DNA of 64,000 nt from Chrysogorgia sp. JL179-B06. Lineage: Eukaryota; Cnidaria; Anthozoa; Scleralcyonacea; Chrysogorgiidae. Positions 22,534-35,157 of this stretch are shown one piece after another. The position numbers were made by a program, and so were the translations under genes. The notes beneath the pieces were generated by a model. That model was not told the DNA's origin and did not search any database. It saw nothing but the letters and a program-made list of their open reading frames with translations. Within the stretch, counting starts at the first letter, position 1; each line of letters begins with the position of its first letter. Location of the stretch: positions 1,750,501-1,814,500 of the forward strand of contig JAYKKM010000506.1 of NCBI GenBank assembly GCA_035772405.1. The letters are read 5' to 3'.

Positions 22534-23580
22534 TATAATTATAAAGAATTATTATTATTACTTGGGCTACTGTGGTAGCCGAGTCTAGGTTTCAGCAGCG
22601 TTTCTGTGTTATTTGGTCAATGTCGCGATTTGACAATTCCGGGTGCTCATTGGTTTAAAAATCATATATGTCAGCCGCTGAAGGAACTGATGAGCTCCAT
22701 GCTGTAAAACACGCGCTGTAAACAGTATTAAGCTCGATTTTGCGAGTTCGTTTGGACCTTTGAACGATGTTGTTGGTATTCAAGTGACTTCTTTCTTCAC
22801 TTCTGATCTGGTCACCGTTTGAAGTGTTCTTTCTTGGACGTGTTCACTGATATATTTATCACTTATTTACTGAGACCGAGGGAAACAGTGTGTTTTGTGG
22901 ACCCAGACCGCCGTTGTGTGGGGCAACAACGGCGGTCGAGGGGCCACAAAACACACTGCTTTCCCGAGGTCTCAGTAAATAAGTGTTTTGTTATATAGTA
23001 TATTAGTGTCAAAGTATGAATAATTCACCGGTTATTGGAGTGAACTTTGAAACCAAAACTAGATAAATGGAACCCCGTAAATGTTTAATAAAAAAGACAA
23101 CACTCAACAGTTAAATATTTATTACAACATTCTGAACTCAAAAGTGATAACATACACTAGAACACTGTCATTTCGCCGCACAAAACTGTTTTAGTAAGTC
23201 AATTGCCAACTTTGTACTTGTTTTTGTTGATTTACTATCTTTATCTTGCAACAGCTGAGCAATATCCTGCTCGGAACGACTACGAACCGAGCAGACATTT
23301 TTAAATTTCAAAACAGCAAAACTATAACTTCACGGTTGACGCGCATGCGCACTGCACCCATTCTATTGTGGACCGGTCAATAAATGTTCTGTTATGGACC
23401 GGGTTTGCCTCGTTGCCTGAGGGCAATGCAGTACAACAACGAACGTTTTGCGGACACGGCAAGTGATAACGCTTTTGGTCCAATCGGAAAACAGAAAAAT
23501 TGAACTTTGACACTATATAACTATATATTTAACTATATAACAAACTTAATTGTTGATCAGTAATGTGGCTGGCAAGTGTC
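22534..23580. other. Non-coding stretch with a strong hairpin
   Basis: At 22,859-22,983 the arms CACTTATTTACTGAGACC and GGTCTCAGTAAATAAGTG enclose CAGTGTGTTTTGTGG / CCACAAAACACACTG and ACCGCCGTTG / CAACGGCGGT. This is a ~125-bp MITE-like palindrome. The rest has no supported gene and little match to unit 2. Confidence 0.6.
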
Positions 23581-23814
23581 TTTGACGAGCGATTTGGAAA
23601 TGGTTGGTGTGTAAGCAAAGGGTTAAACATTTCACCATCCGTATGAGAAATATGGAATACAAGTGATGCCATGGTGATGTAGTGTGTCTGGCTTGGAGCA
23701 CTACAGATCATTGTTTAATTTTTTTAAATATATTGCCCCAATAATTCGTCAACACCTGTGTCCCAAATTTAAAAAAAAACAACTTTGCCACGTCAAGTTT
23801 CTGTCATCCACACT

Positions 23815-23935
23815 GTCTCCTCCGCAGTTCCGAGGTTTCCGTGAGTTTTTTCGCACTCCGTACAGCGCGTTCCTCACGGTAAAAACTCGAAAAACACGGG
23901 AAAAACCTTGCGGATGGAGAGAGGCACCCACAACT
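23815..23935. repeat. Inverted-repeat element, CTCCTCCGCAG ends, unit 1
   Basis: An imperfect palindrome: GTTTCCGTGAGTTTTTTCG pairs with CGAAAAACACGGGAAAAAC, and CTCCTCCGCAG with CTTGCGGATGGAGAG. The unit 2 copy at 46,245-46,350 pairs better (CTGTGGAGGAGAG). Confidence 0.6.
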
Positions 23936-24124
23936 AAAAACTAATCTTATTTATTATATAAACACACGAGTATATCCACGGACCCCGGGTCCATTGAGGG
24001 TAGTCCATGGACCTAAGGTCACCGCGTTTTGACTCGTTTCTCCGAATTATATCATAGACCTCGGTTTGTGTTAGTCGATATCATCGATATCATGTGCCAA
24101 CCTCCCAATGCAACAATAAGCCGA

Positions 24125-24360
24125 GTTCTGTAATATCGAGCACTAGCGCAGTCAAAATGTGACGTGTTCTGCGTGCAGGATAAAACTTATTTCAATTCAA
24201 TAACATCAGGCTACGCCTAAAACCACAATAGGACATTTGCATTTCTATTTACACCTTGCCAAATTTCGTTATACTGATGTTGTGAATTGAAATAATTTAT
24301 CCCGACGCAGAACACGTCCATTTTTTTTTTTTGATGCGCAGGTCGCTTAATACGAAGGGC
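24125..24360. repeat. MITE upstream of NXPE exon 2, unit 1 (noisy copy)
   Basis: This is the same element as 46,543-46,745, including GACGTGTTCTGCGT and the complementary right arm ACGCAGAACACGTC. Several single-base insertions interrupt it. Confidence 0.7.
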
Positions 24361-24404
24361 AATCTATTATTCTATTATTAGTGCCAATGGAAATGTATTT
24401 TCAG

Positions 24405-24726
24405 GTCCCCACCAGTTATTGGTTTCCTACTATGGATATCCGTTTCGCATGCGGGAGGATTCACCAAGGATATTTATTACACACTCGGACTAAGAAAGGC
24501 CCAAGGACAAGGAAATTGGTGGAGATTCGTGTGAGAGTACGCCTAAAAGGACCATACCAGTGTTTCTCAGCCACCTGTTATTTGATCATCACAATGGTGT
24601 ACCTATGAAGCAATGGCGCTTGGTTAGTGGAACCCGGAGAGTATCGTTTGTAGAGGCAATCTTAGATTATAGTTTATTGTGAATGGGTCTCAAAGAGTCC
24701 ACCAGCGAGAACTGGTTTAGAGTTAG
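24405..24726 (+). pseudogene. NXPE gene 2 exon 2 (frameshifted)
   Basis: Aligns along its length with gene 3 exon 2 but carries about 30 extra bases as scattered single insertions. The acceptor TTTTCAG is kept. The donor reads AGGTTGAG instead of GGTGAG. Confidence 0.75.
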
Positions 24727-24929
24727 GTTGAGTTTTGTAGACAAACATTTATTACTGAAAGTAAACACTTAACGGTCAGGTAAACCTTTAACGTCAGGTA
24801 AAACACACCTTAAACAGTCAGTGAGTTTTCATAAGAAAATATTTATTACATGCAGAGAACAGGTTTAGAGTCTGGGGAGAGTTTTGTGTTAAGGTAATTA
24901 AGACGGTTTACATTTTTGGGTTTTAATAC

Positions 24930-25567
24930 ATACGTAGCACCATCCAAGCTCTCGTCTTCACCTCTTCATCGCCATAATAATCGTCATCATCTTACCATCA
25001 TGCATCCTCCCACCCTAATTATCATACCTCTTCCCTTCTCGTCATCTTCTCCTTTTCCTTCTCATCATCTTCCTCTTCACCATTCATCCTCCTCGTCCTT
25101 CTCATACATCCTCCTCTACCTCGTCTCTCCTCATCACTCTCTTCCTGGTTCTCCTCATTCTCTTCTCCTGCTTCCTCCTCATCTTCCTCATCATCATCCT
25201 CCTTATTATCCTCCTTATCATCTTCCTCTTCATCATCATCATCATCCTATTCTTCCTCCTCCTTATCCTCCTCTTCTTTCATCAATCCATCATTACCTCG
25301 TTCCTCTTTATCATCCTCCTCCTTATCATCCAAATCATTTCCCCATCCTCTTTCTCCTTATCATCTTCATCATCATCATCATCCTCTTCCTCATCATCCT
25401 CCTCTTTCTCCTTATCATCTTCATCATCATCATCCTCCTCTTCCTCGTCCTCCTCGTCATCCTCTTCCTGGTCCTAGCACTCATTCATCTTCCTCTGCTT
25501 CCTCCTCATCTTTCTCTTTCCGTCTATCATCATCGCCTCCTTATTATCCTCCTTATCATCTTCCTCT

Positions 25568-25600
<33 letters not shown>

Positions 25601-25624
25601 TCTTCTTCCTCCTTATTCTCCTCT

Positions 25625-25655
<31 letters not shown>

Positions 25656-26080
25656 CTTCCTCCTTATCCTCCTCCTTATCATCCTCCTCTTTCTCCTTAT
25701 CCATCTTTGATCATCATCATCCTCGCTCTTTCTTTCCACCTCATAATCATCCTACTCCTCCTTATCATCCTAACCTTTCCTCACTTGTCATCATCGTTTC
25801 ATCTCCATTCTCTTATCACCACCCACTCTCCTCCTTTATCATGCATCATCCTGCTTCTTTTCCCTCTCTCCTCTTCATCATCATTCTCCTCTTCCATCAT
25901 CATCCTCCTCTTCCCCCTCCTCTTCCATCATCATCATCCTCCTCGTTAATCCTCTTCATATACCCTCATCCTCTTCCTTCCTCATCATCATCGTCCTCTT
26001 TCATGCATCGTCGTACTCCTGCTTCTTTTTTCCTTCATCTTTTTTCCTCATCATCATCCTCTTCATCCTCATCAATCAGT
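24930..26080 (+). repeat. Intron 2 pyrimidine-rich array, gene 2
   Basis: Degenerate TCATCATCCTCCTCTTCC repeats with almost no G on the plus strand. This is the counterpart of 47,340-48,140 but noisier. Long open frames of H/P/S/L are repeat by-products. Confidence 0.85.
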
Positions 26081-26228
26081 TCAAACATTCCAGTGTCTAT
26101 AACTTAGTTCCAGGTTAATGTGACCATCACCCCCGTTTAAAGGTGTTTTCTTTCATAAACGTAGTAGACATGTGCCTCACTGCCAGAGATGAATAAAGTG
26201 ACGAATTCTGCGGTGTTTCTTATTCTAG

Positions 26229-26372
26229 GAAACGCAGCAAGGCAAATACCAAGCCAGTGGTTTGCTGGGCTTTCTTTAGATGAGTATCTCCTTGAACCAC
26301 CTACAAGGAGGGAAGACAATCACAATTCGCAATCAAGAGCCGAAACGACAACGATTTCATCACAATCAAATG
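26229..26372 (+). pseudogene. NXPE gene 2 exon 3 (frameshifted)
   Basis: Matches gene 3 exon 3 (NAQGKYQASGMLGFLDEYLL in the intact copy) with several one-base insertions. Acceptor TTCTAG and donor GGTAACC are kept. Confidence 0.75.
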
Positions 26373-26465
26373 GTAACCTGGAGTTTCAATTATTATTATT
26401 TTTATTATTTATTATTTAATGTTATTTAACTACGGTCCGCAATTCAAACATAACGTTTGCTGTTT

Positions 26466-26497
<32 letters not shown>

Positions 26498-26722
26498 TAA
26501 TAAGTAATAATAATAATAATACAGGGTGAGCAAATTACTGTTCCACAGTCTAGGGGGCTGCTACAGAGTACGCCCTACAACCCATTAAGATCTTCAGTTT
26601 ATAAATTTGGGCTTCGCAAAATAAATAGTTCTTATTACTTGGATCTTAGGTTTAAAAAAGGTTGGGTGTGAGTGTTTATGGGGGCAATATTTTGATTCTT
26701 CGCATTAATTAACCTATATTAG

Positions 26723-26830
26723 CTCATTTTGGATATTGGATGTACGGAAAAAACATGGCAACTCACGCGGCTTTGGAAACGGTAATACAGGGACGATGGA
26801 TTGAAAATAATTGGATGCCGTATATTGCAG
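26723..26830 (+). pseudogene. NXPE gene 2 exon 4 (frameshifted)
   Basis: The end WIENNWMPYIA is identical to gene 3. The 5' half has extra bases that break the frame, and the donor reads AGAGTG instead of AGGTATG. Confidence 0.7.
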
Positions 26831-26934
26831 AGTGATGAAGAGCGACTGGACTTGTGAATCATTGATGAATATATGTTTATAGGCTCTGATAAAATAAACA
26901 ATTTACTATCCATGCAGTTCATATAGGAGGAGAG

Positions 26935-28020
26935 CGAACGCTCCATGAATAAAACCAAGCATTGTTTGAAACAATGTTCTGAACAACATTGATTGAAACA
27001 ATTTTCCTGAACAACATATGTTGAAACGGGAATTTGCTTGAACAACATCTATGAAACAATGCTGAAACAACATCGTTGAAGACAATGCTGATACAACATC
27101 GTGTTGTAAACAATTGGCTGAACAACATTGTATGAAACAATGCTGAACAACATTGTTGAAACCAATGCTGTCCTGAACAAACATCTATTGAAACAATGCT
27201 GGAACAACATCGTCTAGAAACAATGGCTGAACAACATTATTGAAACAAATGCTGAACAACATTGTTGAAACCAATGGCTGAACAAACATTGTTGATGAAA
27301 TACAATGCTGAAAAGTACAAAATCATTGTTGAAAACGAATACTGAAACAACATTGTTGAAAACAAATGCTGAACAAGCATTGTTGAAAGACAATACTGAA
27401 CAAACATTTGTTGAAGACAATGCTGAACAACATTGTCTCAATGCAAAACCAATTGGGCTTCGAACAACCATTGTTGAAACAATGCGAGAACAACATTGTT
27501 GAAACAATGCTGAACAAAACATTGTTGAAAGGGGGGGGGAAAAAATTGGGGGGCTGAACAAACATTGTTTGAAACAACGAACTGAACAACATTGTTGAAG
27601 ACAATACTGAACAACATTGTTGAAACAATGCGCTGAACAACAATTGTTGAAACAATACGTTGAACAACATTGTTGAAACAACGCTGAACAACATTGTTGA
27701 AACAATGCTGTGTTCAGCATTGTTGAAACAATGCTGAACAACATTGTTCAAACAATGCTGAACAACATTGTTGAAACAATGCTGAACAACATTGTTGAAA
27801 CAATGCTGAACAACATTGTTGAAAGAATGCTGAACAACATTGTTGAAACAACGCTGAACAACATTGTTGAAACAATACTGAACAACATTGTTGAAACAAT
27901 GCTGAACAACATTGTTGAAACAATACTGAACAACATTGTTGAAACAACGCTGAACAACATTGTTGAAACAATGCTGTGTTCAGCATTGTTGAAACAATGC
28001 TGAACAACATTGTTGAAATA
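26935..28020 (+). repeat. 24-bp minisatellite in intron 4 of NXPE gene 2
   Basis: Units beginning GAACAACATTGTTG. The left part (to about 27,700) is riddled with one-base insertions and includes an odd G-rich patch at 27,531-27,552. The right part (27,715-28,020) is nearly clean, about 13 units. The gene 3 counterpart has about 35 units. Confidence 0.85.
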
Positions 28021-28045
28021 TCATTCCTTCTGTCTATCTCAACAG

Positions 28046-28554
28046 AATACACCAGCGAAACCAAAAACCAAGCTACAAGCTTTCCTAACAAGCGCAAAGG
28101 AACACTGTGGATTTACGGGGACTCACTGGCGCTGCGATTCCATAAGTCATTGTCTTCCAAGCTGTTATGCACGAACATATTCAGCTCGTGTCGTCATAGT
28201 TACAACTGGGTGTATCCCTTACAACCGAAGTATGAACACAAAGCGAAAACACAAAACGACGATTTTGACTTCCGACCAAACTTAGTTTTGGAATCAATTC
28301 GTGATGTTCTCCGCAGGGGAGACATGCGGAGGGCTGATAGTTTGTTGGTTTTGAATCTCGGGTTACATTTCTCCATTGGAATAAACTTTACGACCTATCA
28401 GAATTTGATAACAGATGTAATAAGAATGTTAAAAGATCGGAAGAAGAAGCTTGGCAGCGAGGCGAAGGTGATTTGGAAGACGTCGACGGCCATTCATAAA
28501 GAGAAAGTTGAAAAATATCGGTATGAAATGCATTGGAGGTTTTTCACCGACCAG
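28046..28554 (+). CDS. NXPE gene 2 exon 5: PC-esterase core with GDS motif
   Basis: The exon follows TCTATCTCAACAG and ends at CAG|GTAATT, phase 0. It encodes GTLWIYGDSLALRFHKSLSS, the Ser-bearing GDS motif of the family, then VLNLGLHFSIGINFTTYQ. It is open throughout and has only a few substitutions relative to gene 3. Confidence 0.8.
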
Positions 28555-28559
28555 GTAAT

Positions 28560-30285
28560 TATTTACCATCATTACCATCGCTATCTTCCTCCATCAACAC
28601 AATCCTCTTCCTCGTTATCATTATCATCATCCTTATCATTATAATCAGTCATCATCATAATCCTCTTCATCATCATCGTAATCATCACAACCTTCTTCAT
28701 CGTAATCATCACAACCATCCTTATCATTATAATCATCATCACAATCATCCTTATCATTGTAATCATAATCATAATCCTCTTCATCACAATCATAATCATC
28801 ACAATTCTCCTCTTCATCGTAATCATCACAATCACTCTTCATCATAATTATTCCCATCATTATAATCACAATCATAATCATCATCACATTCCTGTTCATT
28901 AGCATAATCACAATCTACTCATCATCATAATTATCATGCATTTTCCATCACCCCTTCCTCTTCCTCTTCACCATCATCGTCCTCTTCCTCCTCACCTCTT
29001 ATTCTTTCAGCTTTTTCTCCTTACCAATACCTTACTCCTATTTCTTCATCTCTTCTTCCTTCTCCTCACCATCATCCTCTTCCTTCTCCACGCTATTATC
29101 ATCCTCCTCTTCCTTCACCACTTCTTCCTCACCATCCTCCTCTTCCTTCGACTCTTCCTCCTCCTCGCCATCATCCACTTCCTCCTCCTCACCATCACCC
29201 TCTTCCTTCACCTCTTCCTCCTCATCATCCTCTTCCTTCTTCTCACTATTATCATCATCGTCTTCCTTCACCACTTCTTCCTCACCATCCTCTTGCTTCA
29301 CCACTTCTTCCTCACCATCCTCCTCTTCCTTCGACTCTTCCTCCTCCTCACCATCATCCACTTCCTCCTCCTCACCATCACCCTCTTCCTTCACCTCTTC
29401 CTCCTCATCATCCTCTTCCTTCTCATTATTATCATCATCGTCTTCTTTCATCTTTTCTTCCTTACCGTCCTCCTCTTCCTTCTCCTCGCCATCATCGTCT
29501 TCCTCTTTTTCCTTCACTTTTTCTCCTCACCAACACCATCCTCCTCTTTCTTCATCTCTTATTTCCCTTTCTCACTATCATCATCCTCCTTTTCCTTCAC
29601 CTCTTCCTTCTCCCCATCATCGTCATCCTCCACTTCTTTTACCTCTTCCTCTTCATGATAACCACCCCCTCAATTCTTTCACCGCTTCCTTCTCACCAAC
29701 ACCATCTCCTCTTTCTTCATCTCTTCCTCCTCACCATCCTCCTTATTTTCCATCTCTTCTTCCCCACCATCATCCTCATTTTCATTCTCATTTTTTCTCA
29801 TCCTCATTTTCCTTCATCTCTTCTTCATCACCATAACCCTATTCCTCCACCTCTTCCTCATCATCACCATCCACTCCTCTTCTTCTTCACTCTTACTTCT
29901 TCCTGTCCTACCAAATCACCATCCTACCTCCCTCTTCAATACTCTTTCTTCCTCACCATAATTACCCTAATTCCTTCACCTCCTCTATCCTCATATATCC
30001 CTATCACTTCTCTTTATTTCCAGCGTGTTACGTACTATTCGACTCTTAATGACCATCCTCAGGAAACACTCTTCTTCATCTTCACTTTCTTCATCACCTA
30101 TAAACCCTCTCATCCTTCACCCCTTCCTTCTCACCAACATAATCATCCTCTCCCTTCACCTCATCATCATTATCCTCTTTCTTCATCTCTTCCTCCTCAC
30201 CATCATCATCCTCCTCAGCTCTTCTTCCTCACCATAATCCTATTCCTTCACCTCCTCATCCTTATTTCCCTTCACCTCTTTTTCC
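28560..30285 (+). repeat. Intron 5 arrays, gene 2
   Basis: TCATCATAATC-type repeats come first, then TCCTCCTCTTCCTTCACC-type repeats. At 30,019-30,050 a partial copy of the exon 6 start (TTTCCAGCGTGTTACGTACT) is embedded in the array, followed directly by unrelated repeat. It is a broken extra exon start. Confidence 0.75.
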
Positions 30286-30288
30286 CAG

Positions 30289-30531
30289 CGTTGTTCGTCT
30301 ATTCGTACACTTTATGCCATGTCAGACCATTGGTGTAAAGACAGGTATAAGAAATCTTAGATATATATCACCTCGCATGCTTCATATCCAAGTGAAACAA
30401 TCAGATATAGTCGTCCATTACAAAATAGCGAATGTATTACCATCAAAGCTGAAATGGAAATACACACAACGACTATTCGACGAAACGAGGTTTTCTATGG
30501 CCAATACCTCGTACAAATTTGTATCGGATAA
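30289..30531 (+). pseudogene. NXPE gene 2 exon 6 (frameshifted)
   Basis: Counterpart of 52,137-52,340 with many one-base insertions. The D-x-x-H codons (GATATATATCAC) are still visible near 30,359, as is the final GTATCGGATAA. Confidence 0.7.
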
Positions 30532-30642
30532 CCTGACGTAGGAAAACACCGGTGAAATACAGTTTTTAAAAACACTCGTATCGCACACAATCGAGCTGAC
30601 AAGGAAACATAGACAGTGCACGGCGTTTGCTGAATTAAAGAA

Positions 30643-30800
30643 ATACCTAATGTTTGCGTGTATTGGATGGCCTGAATCAAAACACGCTGGGAAATGGTTG
30701 CGAGAGTTGAACCTCCTCAAGTGTTTTGGATCACACACTCCCAAAGTGTTTGTGCATCAACCATCCAAACTACGCAAACCATTAGGTATACATACTTTTA
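30643..30800. repeat. Short inverted-repeat element, copy in unit 2
   Basis: AATACCTAATGTTTGCGTG at the left and CGCAAACCATTAGGTATA at the right. The interior is lengthened by insertions compared with 1,353-1,454. Confidence 0.65.
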
Positions 30801-30999
30801 TAAAAAACACACTAGTTTTTTTTGGTTATGAATTGATTCAATGCTACAATTATAATTCGGACCCGGTTGGTTGTCACCTCAGGTCTCGAGCCCAAGTTTT
30901 TTGCGGACTTTAAACACAAAACGAAATATAATACAGACCACAATAATGATTGTTTTGCACCTAATTCTATATGTAATGCTCTTCTATGTTAATGATCAC

Positions 31000-33010
31000 A
31001 TAATTAATTTTTCTGTCGTGTTTCGTTTTTTTCTTATTTTGATGCTTTCCTCAGATCAAAATCATTATTCAATATTCCTTCTCATTTCTTCAACAAAATT
31101 TCTTGTGGAATGAAAAATTCTTCAAAGTGGAGGCGCATTAGTCATCTGTAATTTGGCATCATTTATGTTTTTCGTTGCTAAACTTGCTGGCCATCTTTAA
31201 ATATATTCTCACTTATGCGCAGTATAAATTAACTGCTTTACAATCTCACGTTAGTGGAAGCTAGGAAGCAAAAGATTCTTTTGAATTAACTGACGAACAC
31301 AAACGAGGCCCATATTTTAGAAGCACAAAAAACTGAGAAGGAATATTGAACACATTGGGCAGCCATTTATGATCAAGGTTAGAGTGCGACGATTATTAAT
31401 TAAGTTAGTTAAAACTAATTTACAATAATTACCTATCAATAGATCCAATAAAGCAGAGATAGACAATAAAAAAGTTAAAGTTGAAACAATAAGAATTACA
31501 ATTTCTACAGTTATTATACAAGATGTACTATCTCATACAGTTCAGTTTTCCTAATATTCCTTTATAAAAGATTCGAACAACTAAGTACGGTAAGGTTTAT
31601 TATCTCTACTATTCTTTTTGGTCTTAGTTTTTAGTGACGATATAATACGAACACGACTGTACACTTGCCCTGTTGTGAAATTGATTGTCTTATTCATCTA
31701 ATTTAATATTTTATTTTTATTTTTCTACTATAACTTTGGCCATACACATTACAAACATAAATACAGACATTAAGAACAATACAGCGCTTGGGTAACACGC
31801 AACAACTAAGTTAGCTCAATTACTGCGGCCTACCAAGCCAAGCAAGTACGATTTAACAGTCAACTTTTAAGATACATAGCGGATATTACAACACACATTA
31901 AATACAATCAAATTTAACTACGATATATACTCAAAAACACACATGATGTTGAGGATATTCCGACAAGGCTTTACGAGCATTTGTTAATTAACATTTTAAG
32001 CATATGCTTTTTTCCATGTTCGTGAGTCGTCCTTATGTCCATATGTGTTGTTAAGTTGGCCGTTAAAGTGCCTATATCACTTGTGGGATCTTTACACTTA
32101 TTTATACAATTTGGATACATTCTAAGAAGATTTACTGTACCTAAAATTAACTTCTCTCAGGCGTCTATCAAAATTTCATCTCTTCATGAGGACTTTTTTG
32201 CAGTTAAAGTTACCGGACTACTGACATCAAAGGAGGAAATCATTCTCTGCAAATCAGTTTTTCTTTTGTTTCTTGACTTCAAACATTCCTCCTTTGTGAT
32301 GGTCATAATCCGGTAACGTATTCTAACTAGCAACAAAAGAGTCCATGACAAGATAGAAAATTTTTCGCGCGAGCCTGAGAAGATATAGTAGTACAACCAT
32401 CTTCTATAGGAATGGTATCCAATTACTATAAGAGAAGAAAAATTATGTAAACATTGATTCCTCACAAGTGATATAGTCCACTTTACATAATGTAGTGAGT
32501 TTGAAATAGTAACTTTGTCTGAAGTTTGAGAGAGTGGATTGTTTTTCTGTTTGTAATAGGTTTATTTTTATGGTAGTACCGTTCCATGTTCTTGTTAGTC
32601 ACGAAGATTGTGTATGAAATTTGGAATGTCGAGGGAGTATTAGAATATTTTATGGTGTTGATCATTATGTCGCAAGTTCAGGGGTTTGGATGTATGCTAT
32701 TTTTTTTTTGTGATGTTGAGGAGTTTGGTATCAAAGGCGATATAGTGTCTTGTGTATCAGAGGGTGATGATTTGTATAAGAGCCGGTTAGGGTTAGTTTT
32801 CTGTTCAGTTAAAAAAATACAATATGTCCAGTGGTATAAAATAAGTAAGGAGGTTTTAGTCATGTAAGTAGTCGTAATCTACTCTGTCGTATTTAAATGG
32901 TTCAGCAAAGGGAAGGGTATAGATCCAGAAGTGCAATTGTCGAAGCCCGTCGTTGAAACAACGTTTCAAATTCTAGATATAAGTTTCTACTTGACTATGC
33001 GAGGAGCCCA
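31000..33010 (-). mobile_element. LINE 3' remnants, unit 2 (noisy)
   Basis: Counterpart of 2,480-3,800. The reverse transcriptase tail is hardly readable because of insertions. About 430 bp at 32,055-32,480 has no match in unit 1 and begins and ends with TATATCACTTGTG / CACAAGTGATATA, suggesting a nested inverted-end element. Confidence 0.55.
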
Positions 33011-35150
33011 TATGACATTGAGATGCAAATGTGAACTGGCGTGTGGAATGATGCAGGCTGAATAAACGACCCGAAATAATAGAAATTAAGGCTGCGAAAG
33101 TAACACCGTTGGGAATTTCCAGGTTGTAAAAATGAAAGAATTAGCAAAGTAATATTACACTTGCTTCGTTTTATAAGTTTAAACATATACTAAAACGATG
33201 AGTAGAGTACCGTTTGCGTATCTTGACCGTTCAGTTTTCAAGACGAAGATCCGTGCAGAGATTCAGATATGGTACGAACGAAGTGCACGTTTTTCTTTTT
33301 ACCCTCTAAAATAAGTTTCGATAAGTCCCAAGAAAGGAAATAGGAAGATAATTCACAATGTGAGGAGTAAACTGCTGTGTACTTGCGCTACGAGAAACAA
33401 CGGGAAGTTTAAATCGAAGGCAGAAGAGTCGATCGACATTAGATTGTGTGTAATTATATTTTTAAAAAGACGCCATGGAAGACAAATGATGTTGAAACAG
33501 TCTAGCCTGGAACAAGCGCGTACAAAAAGTACTCGAAAGTAAGTGAGAAGTTTACTGCCGAATCATAATAACTAATCGATTGTAGTTATAGACTTTTACA
33601 GTTTTTAGGACACAAAATGTGAATTCGTGGAAACATTCGCAGATGAGGTGAGTATAGAGTAGCGATGTGTATTACCTTAACATGAGCTAACGCTGCTTTT
33701 TCGGCTCCTTGTGTGTACCTGAACACAGAATATTATGCTTTCAATTAGAAATGTTGGATGATTAGGCAACCTAGGAGAGAAAAATAGGATTGAGTTAAAA
33801 ACAAGAATTTTGGAGTAAGTCAAAGGTTGGATAAATAAAAAACAAACCAACTCGACAAGGTTTGGTGTAGAAAGAAAAATTTAGATGTATATACTCCAAA
33901 GCATGACTCACTCAAATATTAAATGACTTCATGTAAGAAAGAAATATCATATGCCAGTACAATAATTATGTCAATCAGCTCATGTCCATTACTATCATGA
34001 TCTTTTTCATATTACTTCATGTAGACAATCATCATCTATCATCATCCAACAAAGATCCATCATCCACAAATACATCAGTCATCATCATCAGTCCTCTAAC
34101 ATCCTTCAACAACCCCCTCCTCTAAATCATCAATCATCTTACCCTCATCTCTATTAGATGTGGTATCAAGAGTTTAAAGTTTTGGGTGGGTATTTATTTT
34201 GTAATTGATATCTGAGGTTGGGTAACCAGAAAAATAGCCGTTACCTTCTTAAATTGGTTGGGTCAGACTAAATTTTTCACCAAGAAGAACAGTTTCTCTT
34301 CGGTGCCCGAAAGAGGACCCTTCACATTTTTTTTAGAACTACTAATCCCTAACCCTAATCTCAATACCTAACCCTAACCCCTACCCTTGATTCCTAAACA
34401 CCTGTGATCCTAACCTTGATCCTTCAACCTTGATCGAGTTGCACTTGTAACACATTGTGCAGAAAATACTCAGGTCTTTTATCGAAGGTTATATCTAGTA
34501 CACGTTTTCATTCTTGGAACTGATTACTGAGTTATTTTTTATATACAAAGAACTAGATTCCCTTTAGACTAGGGATGTATTCTGAGAGCACTTTTTAGCG
34601 AGAAATCCAACATAGAAACAAAGGTTATCCATGTCAAACAATAACTGACATTGTCAGGTCGGATGCGGACTCAGACTAATGGATTCAACCTCGATTTTCA
34701 TGTTATATGGCATGTACAAACATTATCATCTATAATGGTTTTAGCATAAACAATTACATTACCAGCTGATTATAAGGTATGTGATTGGTTCGTAGCCGCC
34801 ACCCCCACCCCCCGCACCCCCCCGCCGCGCTTGACTTGAATGAACTAAAACGCCAAAAATTGAACTAAAAGTAAATTTTTACAGTAATACATTCTGATTA
34901 AAATTTGTTTACTGGAACTGTTTTGATTCTTCATAAAATTTACATTAAACAAAACAAAAGGTGCTTGTGGCTACGGAAACAAGTCAAAAAAACCCCTGGG
35001 TTTACATTAGTCTCGGCAATTTAACATATGTATTTCACGTGCGTTTCAGTTTTTCTTTTTTAATTATACTACTGCCTTTTTATACAATAAGCAAACAATT
35101 TGATATTTTGAGTTTTAACTGTCCAGAACTAAATAATGAAGTCTCGATAA
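33010..35150. other. Non-coding counterpart of 3,800-5,880, noisy
   Basis: Same order of blocks as unit 1, including the CAT microsatellite (about 34,025-34,130), the telomere-like repeats (34,345-34,440) and a C-rich run near 34,800. No intact gene is seen. Confidence 0.55.
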
Positions 35151-35157
35151 AATATTT

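Larger units (their letters stand above)
1..28285 (+). repeat. Tandem segmental duplication, unit 1
   Basis: Position 1 aligns with 28,286 and with 49,991. Collinear similarity runs from 1 to about 15,745 and resumes in patches after 22,534. The unit holds the 3' end of NXPE gene 1 and most of NXPE gene 2. It is about 6.6 kb longer than unit 2, largely because of the insertion at 15,746-22,533. Duplication breakpoints are not visible, so the limits given are only the repeat period seen from the window edge. Confidence 0.85.
13669..30531 (+). pseudogene. NXPE-type gene 2, six exons, four of them frameshifted
   Basis: Exons by comparison with gene 3: 13,669-13,987, 24,405-24,726, 26,229-26,372, 26,723-26,830, 28,046-28,554 and 30,289-30,531. 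Exons 1 and 5 are open and almost identical to gene 3. Exons 2, 3, 4 and 6 carry many single-base insertions that break the frame and spoil two donor sites. The same kind of insertion is spread evenly through the introns and repeats there, so the damage is more likely consensus error than decay. If corrected, the product would be a paralogue of gene 3. Intron 1 is 10.4 kb because it holds the 6.8 kb insertion at 15,746-22,533. Confidence 0.75.
23580..35150. other. Block with excess single-base insertions (likely unpolished consensus)
   Basis: Compared with 46,050-48,850 and with 1,000-5,880, this block has frequent extra single bases in exons, introns, MITEs and LINE remnants alike. The part at about 27,700-29,900 is cleaner. 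On both sides the paralogues match with far fewer indels. The pattern does not respect gene boundaries. Confidence 0.75.

Noticed and set aside
24916..25710. 264-codon plus-strand frame rich in L, I, H and P
   Set aside because: It lies wholly in the intron 2 pyrimidine repeat of gene 2, and the same intron of gene 3 has no matching frame.
26530..26680. Possible extra NXPE exon reading EQITVPQSRGLLQSTPY in gene 2
   Set aside because: The frame is not open in the cleaner gene 3 copy, and exon 3 to exon 4 phases fit without it. Openness is probably due to the noise in gene 2.
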